Shown piece by piece: positions 7,367 to 11,859 of a stretch of 11,859 nucleotides of DNA. The notes under the pieces are model-generated. The model worked only from the letters and a program-made list of their open reading frames with translations, had not been told where the DNA came from and ran no database searches. The first letter of the stretch is position 1. Each line of letters opens with the position of its first letter. The position numbers were made by a program, and so were the translations under genes. This stretch comes from Pseudomonadota bacterium (GTDB lineage: Bacteria; Pseudomonadota; Alphaproteobacteria; Rhizobiales; Beijerinckiaceae): positions 1 to 11,859 of the forward strand of contig JAEWKP010000432.1 of assembly GCA_023393655.1 (NCBI GenBank), given 5' to 3'.

Positions 7367-8485
7367 TCAGGCCGCCGCCATCTGAGCCCTGATCTCGCCG
7401 CGCAGCGCGTCGAGCACGGTCAGTCCGCCCTGGCGCTCGACATGCCAGAAGGTCCAGCCATTGCAGGCTGGCAGGCCCTGCGCCAGCGCGCCGACCTTGT
7501 GGATCGAGCCGACCGCCGGGCCAAGAATCAGCGTGCCGTCGGCGCGGATCACGGCCTTGTGGCGGCGCTTCTCGTCATGGACGGTCTCGCCGGGCTTCAC
7601 CAGTCCGGCCTCGACGAGGCTGAGGAACGGCACGCGCGGCTCGCTGCGCTTGGAAGGCGCGGTCGAAAACGCTTCCGGCGCCAGCGGCGTCACCGCTGCG
7701 ATGCGCTCGCGCGCTGCCTTGGCATAGACCGGATCGCGCTCGAGCCCGATGAAATGACGGCCCAGAGCCTTGGCGACGGCGCCGGTCGTGCCCGTGCCGA
7801 AGAACGGATCGAGGATCACGTCGCCGGGATTCGAGGCCGAGAGCAGCACGCGGGCAAGCAGCGCCTCCGGCTTCTGGGTCGGGTGAACCTTGGCGCCACT
7901 GTCGTCCTTCAGCCGTTCATCGCCGGTGCAGAGCGGCAGATACCAGTCCGAGCGCATCTGCAGGTCGTCATTGCCGCCCTTCAGGGCTTCGTAATGGAAG
8001 GTGTATTTCGAGTTCTCGCCGCGCGCGGCCCAGATCAGCGTCTCATGCGCGTTTGTGAAACGCCGGCCGCGGAAATTCGGCATCGGGTTGGCCTTGCGCC
8101 AGACGATGTCGTTCAGCATCCAGAAGCCGAGATCCTGCAGCGTCGCGCCGACGCGGAAGATGTTGTGATAGCTGCCGATGACCCACAAAGCCCCGTCCGG
8201 CTTCAGCACGCGCCGCGCGGCTGCAAGCCAGTCGCGGGTGAAGCGGTCGTAATCGGAGAAGGATGCGAACTTGTCCCAGTCATCGTCGACGGCATCGACG
8301 AGGCTGTCGTCGGGCCGGCGCAGATCGCCGCCGAGCTGGAGGTTATAAGGAGGATCGGCGAAGATCAGGTCGACGCTCGCCGGTGGCAGCGCGTTCATCG
8401 CAGCGACGCAATCGCCGACGAGGACCTGATCCAGCGGCAGCTCCCGCGGGGTGCCGATTTGTTCGGGAAGGCCCTTGGCCTTCAT
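7367..8485 (-). CDS. ccrM: CcrM-type DNA adenine methyltransferase (GANTC)
   Basis: A 372-residue protein from the chosen start. It is a beta-class N6-adenine methyltransferase: motif IV DPPYNLQLGGDL comes near the N-terminus, followed by the specificity region, and the SAM-binding motif DPFFGTGTTGAVAKALGRHF comes late. The extra C-terminal domain of about 85 residues, ending in GLPACNGWTFWHVE and a short tail, is characteristic of CcrM and related solitary enzymes that methylate GANTC once per cell cycle. No restriction enzyme gene is adjacent. Start choice: the open frame extends up to a TTG at 8596 with an ATG at 8569, but the 37 extra codons have many T-ending third positions unlike the rest of the gene, lack Shine-Dalgarno sites, and add no family sequence. 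The ATG at 8483-8485 has GGGGG six bases upstream and gives a length close to Caulobacter CcrM (358). A CtrA-like box and a GANTC site lie upstream. Confidence 0.93.
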   Translation of the reverse strand: MKAKGLPEQIGTPRELPLDQVLVGDCVAAMNALPPASVDLIFADPPYNLQLGGDLRRPDDSLVDAVDDDWDKFASFSDYDRFTRDWLAAARRVLKPDGALWVIGSYHNIFRVGATLQDLGFWMLNDIVWRKANPMPNFRGRRFTNAHETLIWAARGENSKYTFHYEALKGGNDDLQMRSDWYLPLCTGDERLKDDSGAKVHPTQKPEALLARVLLSASNPGDVILDPFFGTGTTGAVAKALGRHFIGLERDPVYAKAARERIAAVTPLAPEAFSTAPSKRSEPRVPFLSLVEAGLVKPGETVHDEKRRHKAVIRADGTLILGPAVGSIHKVGALAQGLPACNGWTFWHVERQGGLTVLDALRGEIRAQMAAA

Positions 8486-8523
8486 CCGAGCCCCCAGTGC
8501 AGGCCGTCCGGTACGCGAAACCT

Positions 8524-8528
8524 GAATC
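8524..8528. promoter_or_regulatory. GANTC methylation site in the ccrM leader
   Basis: GAATC at 8524-8528 is a target for CcrM itself and lies 39 bp upstream of the preferred ccrM ATG. In Caulobacter, GANTC sites in the ccrM leader tie its transcription to the hemimethylated state after fork passage. Such a site is short and occurs elsewhere in the window, so only position argues for function. Confidence 0.35.
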
Positions 8529-8664
8529 CGGACGGGAGCACTGGCGGTCCCGGTACGCAAAATACCCATGACGCCAAGACCGTTACGCAACTTCAACGAG
8601 GGCGATCTTGGTCGGACAGGGTAAAGGTCGGGTTTCCGCTTTGAAAAAAATGCGTCCCATTCTG

Positions 8665-8687
8665 GGGCTGCAAATTTTGCCTAGCCC
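8665..8687. repeat. Inverted repeat in the ccrM control region
   Basis: GGGCT (8665-8669) and GCAAA (8670-8674) face TTTGC (8676-8680) and AGCCC (8683-8687), so two stacked arms surround a single central T, with a two-base bulge on one side. It begins about 20 bp downstream of the CtrA-like box on the ccrM (minus) strand. It could be an operator near the transcription start or a leader hairpin; a T7 run occurs 14 bases further on the minus strand. Confidence 0.4.
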
Positions 8688-8708
8688 ATTGGCAATGAAG
8701 GGAAATTC

Positions 8709-8723
8709 GTAAACGCCGGTTAA
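8709..8723 (-). promoter_or_regulatory. CtrA-like binding site upstream of ccrM
   Basis: On the minus strand TTAACCGGCGTTTAC fits the CtrA consensus TTAA-N7-TTAA with one mismatch (TTAC in the second half). It is in AT-poor surroundings and upstream of ccrM, a classic CtrA-activated gene in Caulobacter and relatives. It lies about 225 bp before the preferred start codon, and no clear -10 hexamer could be picked after it. Confidence 0.5.
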
Positions 8724-8812
8724 CGTCTCAAGGTGCCGTTACGGCAGTTCGGCGGGTGTTGGGGTGGGCTCAGGGCATCGTTCCGGAGCATCACTCGGGC
8801 GGCCGCTGCACG

Positions 8813-8905
8813 TCATTGCGAGCGCAGCGAAGCAAGCCAGGGGGACTGGGTCGAACGGCTCGCGCAATCCCCTGGATTGCTTCGTCGCTTCGCTCCTCGC
8901 AATGA
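8813..8905. repeat. Palindromic intergenic repeat, rhizobial REP-like
   Basis: The 93-bp element begins TCATTGCGAGCGCAGCGAAG and ends GCTTCGCTCCTCGCAATGA, so its two ends are exact inverted copies (TCATTGCGAG). Inside, the left arm continues to CGAAGCAAGCCAGGGG and the right arm matches CGAAGCAATCCAGGGG on the other strand, with six extra bases in the right arm. Elements of this look are scattered in high copy through Bradyrhizobium and related genomes, and their translations (e.g. SLRGAKRRSNPGDC) pollute databases. It lies 20 bp beyond the rnhB stop and could act as a 3' mRNA structure. Confidence 0.8.
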
Positions 8906-8925
8906 TGGGTGGCGCGGGCGGAAAC

Positions 8926-9537
8926 CTACCGGAACCAGATGCCCTTCACCGGCGCGAAGGAATAGCGATGCTCGGGGCAGGGACCGTGCGCGGTGATTGC
9001 CTTGCGATGCTGCGGCGTCGCATAGCCGACATGGCTGGAGAAGCCATAAGCCGGATAGCGCTTGCACAGCCGCGCCATCATCCGGTCGCGCGTCACCTTG
9101 GCGACGATCGACGCCGCCGCGATCGAGGCGATCTGTCCGTCGCCCTGGATGATCGCCTCGCAGGAACAGGCGAATTGCGGCGGGTCGTTCCCGTCGACCA
9201 GGATATGGAGCGGTGCCAGCGGCAGCCCAGCCACGGCCCGGCGCATCGCCAGAAGCGTCGCCTGGCGGATATTGATGGCGTCGATTTCGACGGCCGTCAC
9301 GCTGGCGACGGAGACGGCGAGCGCCCGCTCCATGATCTCGCCGAAGAGGTCCTCGCGGATCGCGGCCGAGAGCTTTTTCGAATCGTCGAGACCGTGAGGC
9401 ACGCGCTCGGGATCGAGGATCACGGCGGCCGCGACGACCGGGCCGGCCAGCGGCCCACGTCCGACCTCGTCGATGCCGGCCAGCGGCCAGCGGCCGTTGG
9501 CAATGGCGGATGTCTCGCGGTTGAAATCGGCGGGCAT
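8926..9537 (-). CDS. rnhB: Ribonuclease HII
   Basis: A 203-residue endonuclease that cuts RNA in RNA-DNA hybrids and starts removal of single ribonucleotides from DNA. It carries the signature GIDEVGRGPLAGPVVAAAVIL at 21-41 with the metal-binding Asp23 and Glu24, DDSKKLS at 51-57, Asp115 in LVDGND, Asp133 in IQGDGQIASIAAASIVAKVTRD, and the C-terminal GYATPQH and HRYSFAPV motifs, ending in WFR. All four acidic catalytic residues are present and the length is normal. The ATG at 9535-9537 has no Shine-Dalgarno. A CATAAC -10-like hexamer ends six bases before it, so this mRNA too might be leaderless, though no fitting -35 is seen. It stands between two repeat elements on the minus strand, downstream of the radical SAM gene. 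Confidence 0.96.
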   Translation of the reverse strand: MPADFNRETSAIANGRWPLAGIDEVGRGPLAGPVVAAAVILDPERVPHGLDDSKKLSAAIREDLFGEIMERALAVSVASVTAVEIDAINIRQATLLAMRRAVAGLPLAPLHILVDGNDPPQFACSCEAIIQGDGQIASIAAASIVAKVTRDRMMARLCKRYPAYGFSSHVGYATPQHRKAITAHGPCPEHRYSFAPVKGIWFR

Positions 9538-9610
9538 GGCGAGGTTATGCAGCAGAGCATGGCGCGGGGCCAGAGCCGTCTTTTCCTCGCTCCACGCAAT
9601 CGCGTTTGAT

Positions 9611-9703
9611 CGTCATGGTCGGGCTTGTCGCGACCATCCACGTCTTCTTTCCTACAATGCGGTGTCCAAGGCGTGGATGCTCGCCACAAGGGCGAGCATG
9701 CCG
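9611..9703. repeat. Pair of inverted, covarying hairpin units
   Basis: Two units of 34 bp, 9611-9644 and 9670-9703, are inverted copies of each other with about seven differences. Each folds on itself: the left has ATGGTCG (9615-9621) facing CGACCAT (9631-9637); the right has ATGCTCGCC (9677-9685) facing GGCGAGCAT (9691-9699) with a five-base loop ACAAG. The pair resembles GGATGxxCGGGxCAAGCCCGxxCATGxC units known as intergenic repeats in Hyphomicrobiales. It lies between the radical SAM stop and rnhB on the minus strand and might limit read-through, but has no T-run. Confidence 0.65.
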
Positions 9704-9725
9704 GCGAGAGCCGCCGCCCAACGCC

Positions 9726-10919
9726 TCAGAACAAACTCAACTGCGCCTTCTCCTTCTCCGGTTTCACGAACAGATCGGTTCGCAGCCGGCGCCGAGTCGT
9801 GTTGAAGCCGATGCGTTCGGCCGCCATCTCGAAGCGCCGCCCGATCATCCAGGCATAGGGGCCGGAGCCCACCATGCGCTGCCCCCATTGCGAATCGTAG
9901 TCCTTGCCGCCGCGCGTCGAGCGGATCAGCGACATCACATGCCGGAGCTTGTCGGGATGGTGCGTCAGCAGCCATTCCTGCACGATATCGCGCACTTCGA
10001 GCGGCAGCCTGAGCAGGACATAGCCGGCGGCCTCGGCACCCGCCGCCTTGGCCGCGTCGAGGATGCGCTCGATCTCGTGCTCGTTGATCGCCGGGATGAT
10101 CGGCGCGACCAGCACCGTCACCGGGATGCCGGCTTCCGAGAGCTTGCGGATCGTCTCCAACCTCTTGGCAGGGGAGGCGGCGCGCGGTTCCATGCCGCGT
10201 GCGGTCTTCGGGTCGAGCGTCGTGACCGAGAGCGCGACCTTGACCAGTCCCTTCTCCGCCATCGGCGCGAGGATATCGATGTCGCGCTGCACCAGCGCCG
10301 ATTTGGTGACGATGCCGACGGGATGGTTGAATTTCGCCAGCACCTCCAGGATCTGGCGCATGATCCGGAGCTTCTTCTCGATCGGCTGGTAAGCGTCGGT
10401 ATTGGTGCCGATGGCGATCGTCCGCGGCTGGTAGGAGGGGGAGGAGAGTTCCTTTTCCAGCAGCGCCGCCGCATCGGGCTTCGCCGTCAGCTTGCTTTCG
10501 AAATCGAGCCCCGGCGACAGGCCGAGATAGGCATGGGTCGGCCTGGCGAAGCAGTAGACGCAGCCATGCTCGCAGCCGCGATAGGGATTGATCGAGCGAT
10601 CGAAGGAGATATCGGGCGAGTCGTTGCGCGTGATGATGCTGCGCGCCTTCTCATAGGCGATCTCGGTCGAGAACGGCGGGAGTTCCTCCAGCGAGCCCCA
10701 GCCATCGTCCTCGGCGACGCGCTGCTCGGCCTCGTAGCGGCCGCCGGGATTGATCGTGGCACCGCGTCCGCGCCGCCTGTCCCGATCGATCTGATGGCCG
10801 ATATAGGCCATCGGATCGGCGGGTGCGACGACCGGCGCGGAGACGCTCGGCTCCCGGTCGAACCGCCGCAGGGGCTGGGCCGCCGGGAAGGGCCGTGAAG
10901 TGGGTCTGGCCTGGGGCAT
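9726..10919 (-). CDS. PA0069-family radical SAM protein (SplB-like)
   Basis: This 397-residue cytosolic protein is a radical SAM enzyme. The cluster-binding motif C116-EHG-C120-VY-C123 lies in NPYRGCEHGCVYCFARPTHA. It is followed by LGLSPGLDFESKL, then IGTNTDAYQPIEKKL and VTKSALVQRDIDIL, and later VLVAPIIPAINEHEI, all typical of the PA0069/COG1533 group related to spore photoproduct lyase. The reaction and substrate of this family are not known. The N-terminal 50 residues are Pro/Arg rich. Start: the frame opens at a GTG (10953-10955) that abuts AGAAGG too closely to use it; the ATG at 10917-10919 is preferred, though with only a weak ribosome binding site, so the start is uncertain by 12 residues. 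Upstream lies a LexA-type SOS box shared with the divergent glycosyltransferase-like gene, which suggests induction by DNA damage. Confidence 0.9.
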   Translation of the reverse strand: MPQARPTSRPFPAAQPLRRFDREPSVSAPVVAPADPMAYIGHQIDRDRRRGRGATINPGGRYEAEQRVAEDDGWGSLEELPPFSTEIAYEKARSIITRNDSPDISFDRSINPYRGCEHGCVYCFARPTHAYLGLSPGLDFESKLTAKPDAAALLEKELSSPSYQPRTIAIGTNTDAYQPIEKKLRIMRQILEVLAKFNHPVGIVTKSALVQRDIDILAPMAEKGLVKVALSVTTLDPKTARGMEPRAASPAKRLETIRKLSEAGIPVTVLVAPIIPAINEHEIERILDAAKAAGAEAAGYVLLRLPLEVRDIVQEWLLTHHPDKLRHVMSLIRSTRGGKDYDSQWGQRMVGSGPYAWMIGRRFEMAAERIGFNTTRRRLRTDLFVKPEKEKAQLSLF

Positions 10920-10975
10920 GGTTGTCGAACCGCGTCGCGCGCCGGGAATCGGCACCTTCTGGTCTCATGTAGAGT

Positions 10976-10990
10976 GAACATATAGAGAAC
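10976..10990. promoter_or_regulatory. LexA (SOS) box, alphaproteobacterial type
   Basis: GAAC at 10976-10979 and GAAC at 10987-10990 are separated by exactly seven bases (ATATAGA), matching the direct-repeat SOS box GTTC-N7-GTTC read on the minus strand. It lies in an AT-rich island in the divergent intergenic region, 57 bp from the radical SAM ATG and 54 bp from the glycosyltransferase-like ATG. The exact 8-of-8 match in an intergenic spot makes chance unlikely but not negligible in a window this size. Confidence 0.65.
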
Positions 10991-11044
10991 AAAAGGCAAG
11001 TGGCGGGATTGTGACATGCTGCGTTGCGGCATAGGATTTCGCTT

Positions 11045-11530
11045 ATGCTCACAGCCGTGATCCGCAGCGATGGTTCCCAGCAGGCGCTTGCCGCGACCCT
11101 GGCTGTCCTGATTCCCGCGGTCGCGGAGGGCTTTCTCGGCCATGCGGTTCTCGTCGACACGGTCGGCGCGAGCGATACCGAGCGCGCTGCGGACGCCACG
11201 GGCGCCCGCTACCTCCGCACGAACCATGAGCAAGCCTGGCGGGAAGGCGCGGCCCAGGCACGGGGAGACCGCCTCGTCCTGTTCGAATCCGGCGATGTGC
11301 CGCAGGCCCATTGGGTTCAGGCGGTGGAGCGCCATCTGCTGGTCGCGGCGGCAAAGCCGGCCCTGATTCCTCTGGAGGGGGCCTTCGCGTCCTTGCGCGA
11401 AAGGCTCGTGTTCTCGCTGCCCGGACGCGGGCTCGCGGCGGGGCTTGTCATGCCCAGGGCGATCGCGCTGACCGGTCGTCTCGACCGGGCGCCGGTGCGG
11501 TTGCCGGTCCTGCGGGAGCGGGTAGGCTAG
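11045..11530 (+). CDS. Short glycosyltransferase-like protein (GT-A family 2-like)
   Basis: A 161-residue protein with the outline of a shortened GT-A glycosyltransferase: an N-terminal beta strand (MLTAVIRSDGS), an Ala-rich helix, AVLVDTVGASDTERAADATGARYL in place of the usual nucleotide-binding D-x-S-x-D-T, and GDRLVLFESGDVPQAHWVQAVERHL in place of the GxWLLFLDxD strand. The DxD metal site is missing and the C-terminal half is short, so activity is doubtful. Related short proteins in Hyphomicrobiales are annotated as glycosyltransferases; that is by resemblance. The ATG at 11045 has AGGA (11033-11036) eight bases upstream; a TTG at 11024 is a poorer start. It is divergent from the radical SAM gene and may share its SOS box. 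No signal peptide or membrane segment is visible. Confidence 0.6.
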   Translation: MLTAVIRSDGSQQALAATLAVLIPAVAEGFLGHAVLVDTVGASDTERAADATGARYLRTNHEQAWREGAAQARGDRLVLFESGDVPQAHWVQAVERHLLVAAAKPALIPLEGAFASLRERLVFSLPGRGLAAGLVMPRAIALTGRLDRAPVRLPVLRERVG

Positions 11531-11679
11531 CTGCTCGGAGGGACGTGGCGCTGCTGAAGGCGATATGCCGGCTACGCATGGCGGAACGAATTTCGTGCGG
11601 GAACTTGTGCGTTGCAGCATAAGTTCATATGTTGACGGTTGCCTGAAGCACCTCCCTCAGACATCGAAAGGAGAGATCC
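11531..11679. other. Intergenic region after the glycosyltransferase-like gene
   Basis: No other gene is supported. It contains the inverted-repeat promoter candidate (11601-11633), a second GGAAC (11583-11587), a TTGACG (11632-11637) lacking a fitting -10, and the strong ribosome binding site of the 41-residue ORF. There is no clear terminator for the glycosyltransferase-like gene. Confidence 0.4.
11601..11633 (+). promoter_or_regulatory. Candidate promoter overlapped by an inverted repeat, before the 41-residue ORF
   Basis: GAACTTGTGC (11601-11610) and GCATAAGTTC (11617-11626) are inverted copies with one G-T wobble and a six-base loop. They overlap a sigma-70-like pair, TTGTGC (11605-11610) and TATGTT (11628-11633), spaced 17 bases. 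An alternative reading is an EcfG-type stress promoter, GGAAC at 11600-11604 with AGTT at 11622-11625 after 17 bases (three of four at the -10). The repeat position would suit an operator. Each element alone is weak. Confidence 0.35.
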
Positions 11680-11805
11680 ATGCTGGAACGGCACGATTCC
11701 TGTTCTGCGCTCGAAGCGGAGCGCGACGAGGACAAGCGCGAGGAACAACGGGAGGACGAAGATACGTTCTCGCCTCGCGAACATCAGGAAGGATTCTGGA
11801 GCTAG
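11680..11805 (+). CDS. Small acidic hypothetical protein, 41 residues
   Basis: The ATG at 11680-11682 follows a very strong ribosome binding site, AAAGGAGAG at 11667-11675 or so, at good spacing. The product begins MLERHDSC and ends EHQEGFWS. It has ten Glu, five Asp, five Arg and one Lys, for a net charge near -9, one Cys (residue 8) and no membrane segment; it is likely helical or disordered. I recognise no family. The case for a real gene is the ribosome binding site, the promoter-like inverted repeat 50-80 bp upstream, and an 11-bp hairpin 19 bp after the stop. Neighbour: it follows the glycosyltransferase-like gene by 149 bp. A shadow of a gene on the other strand is possible but less likely, since the opposite frames have no ribosome binding sites. 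Confidence 0.5.
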   Translation: MLERHDSCSALEAERDEDKREEQREDEDTFSPREHQEGFWS

Positions 11806-11823
11806 CCTCTCCACGAAAACCAA

Positions 11824-11849
11824 GCGGGGGGCTGGATGCAGCCCTCCGC
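11824..11849 (+). terminator. Hairpin downstream of the 41-residue ORF
   Basis: GCGGGGGGCTG (11824-11834) pairs with CAGCCCTCCGC (11839-11849) across a four-base loop GATG, giving an 11-bp stem with one G-T pair. It starts 18 bp past the stop codon. No T-run is seen in the ten bases left before the window ends, so it may act as a weak or Rho-assisted terminator. Confidence 0.45.
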
Positions 11850-11859
11850 ACGACACTCT

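Larger units (their letters stand above)
8486..8812 (-). promoter_or_regulatory. ccrM leader and upstream control region
   Basis: No separate gene is visible. It contains, in ccrM reading order, the CtrA-like box (8709-8723), the inverted repeat (8665-8687), a T7 run (minus strand, 8644-8650), three partial repeats sharing TACGC on the plus strand (8584, 8554 and 8512), and a GANTC site (8524). An in-frame N-terminal extension of CcrM up to 8569 or 8596 cannot be excluded. The part from about 8730 to 8812 shows a small palindrome GCCGTTACGGC (8735-8745) and nothing else. Confidence 0.45.

Noticed and set aside
5461..7392. Open frame of 643 codons on the plus strand over mutY and the protease gene
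   Set aside because: It runs through mutY in another frame and then antisense to the protease gene; composition is Arg-rich and mutY motifs prove the other frame.
7334..8644. Open frame of 436 codons antisense to ccrM
   Set aside because: Shadow of ccrM, whose DPPY and FxGxG motifs are intact on the minus strand.
8764..9609. Plus-strand frame of 281 codons over the REP-like repeat and rnhB
   Set aside because: Its N-terminus is the translated repeat and the rest is antisense to RNase HII.
9606..10898. Open frame of 430 codons antisense to the radical SAM gene
   Set aside because: Starts inside a repeat element and has no family likeness; the minus strand has the CxxxCxxC enzyme.
11020..11035. 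Direct repeat of the TGCGTTGC-GCATA pattern at 11020 and 11608 as a mobile or attachment site
   Set aside because: Fourteen of sixteen matches are expected several times by chance in a window this long; no integrase or boundary change supports it.
1..11859. CRISPR array, tRNA, rRNA, insertion sequence or toxin-antitoxin pair
   Set aside because: No regularly spaced repeats, cloverleaf-like segments, transposase motifs or paired small genes were seen.

Overview
The window is GC-rich and densely coded, and most of it reads as an alphaproteobacterial chromosome, probably Hyphomicrobiales; Bosea/Beijerinckiaceae-like is a guess. Reasons: a CcrM-type GANTC methyltransferase, a compact alphaproteobacterial Smc, an AtpI head of an atp operon, a GAAC-N7-GAAC SOS box, a CtrA-like box before ccrM, and a palindromic repeat of the kind common in rhizobial intergenic regions. 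No tRNA, rRNA, CRISPR array, insertion sequence or prophage gene was found.

Layout. 1-229 (-): 5' part of atpI, with a TTGACA promoter at 331-359. 230-619: non-coding. 620-4075 (-): smc. 4199-4819 (-): DsbA-like periplasmic thiol oxidoreductase with its own promoter. 4911-5408 (-): DUF721/DciA-like protein. 5495-6559 (+): mutY, divergent from DciA. 6538-7266 (-): peptidoglycan-binding plus papain-like protease, overlapping the mutY 3' end tail to tail. 7367-8485 (-): ccrM. 8486-8925: ccrM leader and control region, then a 93-bp palindromic repeat. 8926-9537 (-): RNase HII. 9538-9725: a pair of related hairpins. 9726-10919 (-): PA0069/SplB-like radical SAM protein. 10920-11044: divergent control region with an SOS box. 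11045-11530 (+): short glycosyltransferase-like protein. 11680-11805 (+): a 41-residue acidic ORF with a strong ribosome binding site and a possible terminator.

How the genes fit together. Smc organises the chromosome. The DciA-like protein probably helps load the replicative helicase. MutY removes A opposite 8-oxoG, RNase HII removes ribonucleotides, and CcrM sets cell-cycle-dependent adenine methylation. The SplB-like radical SAM protein sits behind a LexA-type operator. The stretch is therefore a genome-maintenance neighbourhood interrupted by a DsbA-like protein and a lone papain-like protease. The most interesting signals are regulatory: the SOS box, the CtrA-like box plus GANTC site before ccrM, a back-to-back possibly leaderless dciA/mutY promoter pair, the covarying twin hairpins, and the tiny acidic ORF behind an inverted repeat. 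No wholly new multi-gene system is evident; the papain-like protease and the 41-residue ORF are the least explained genes.
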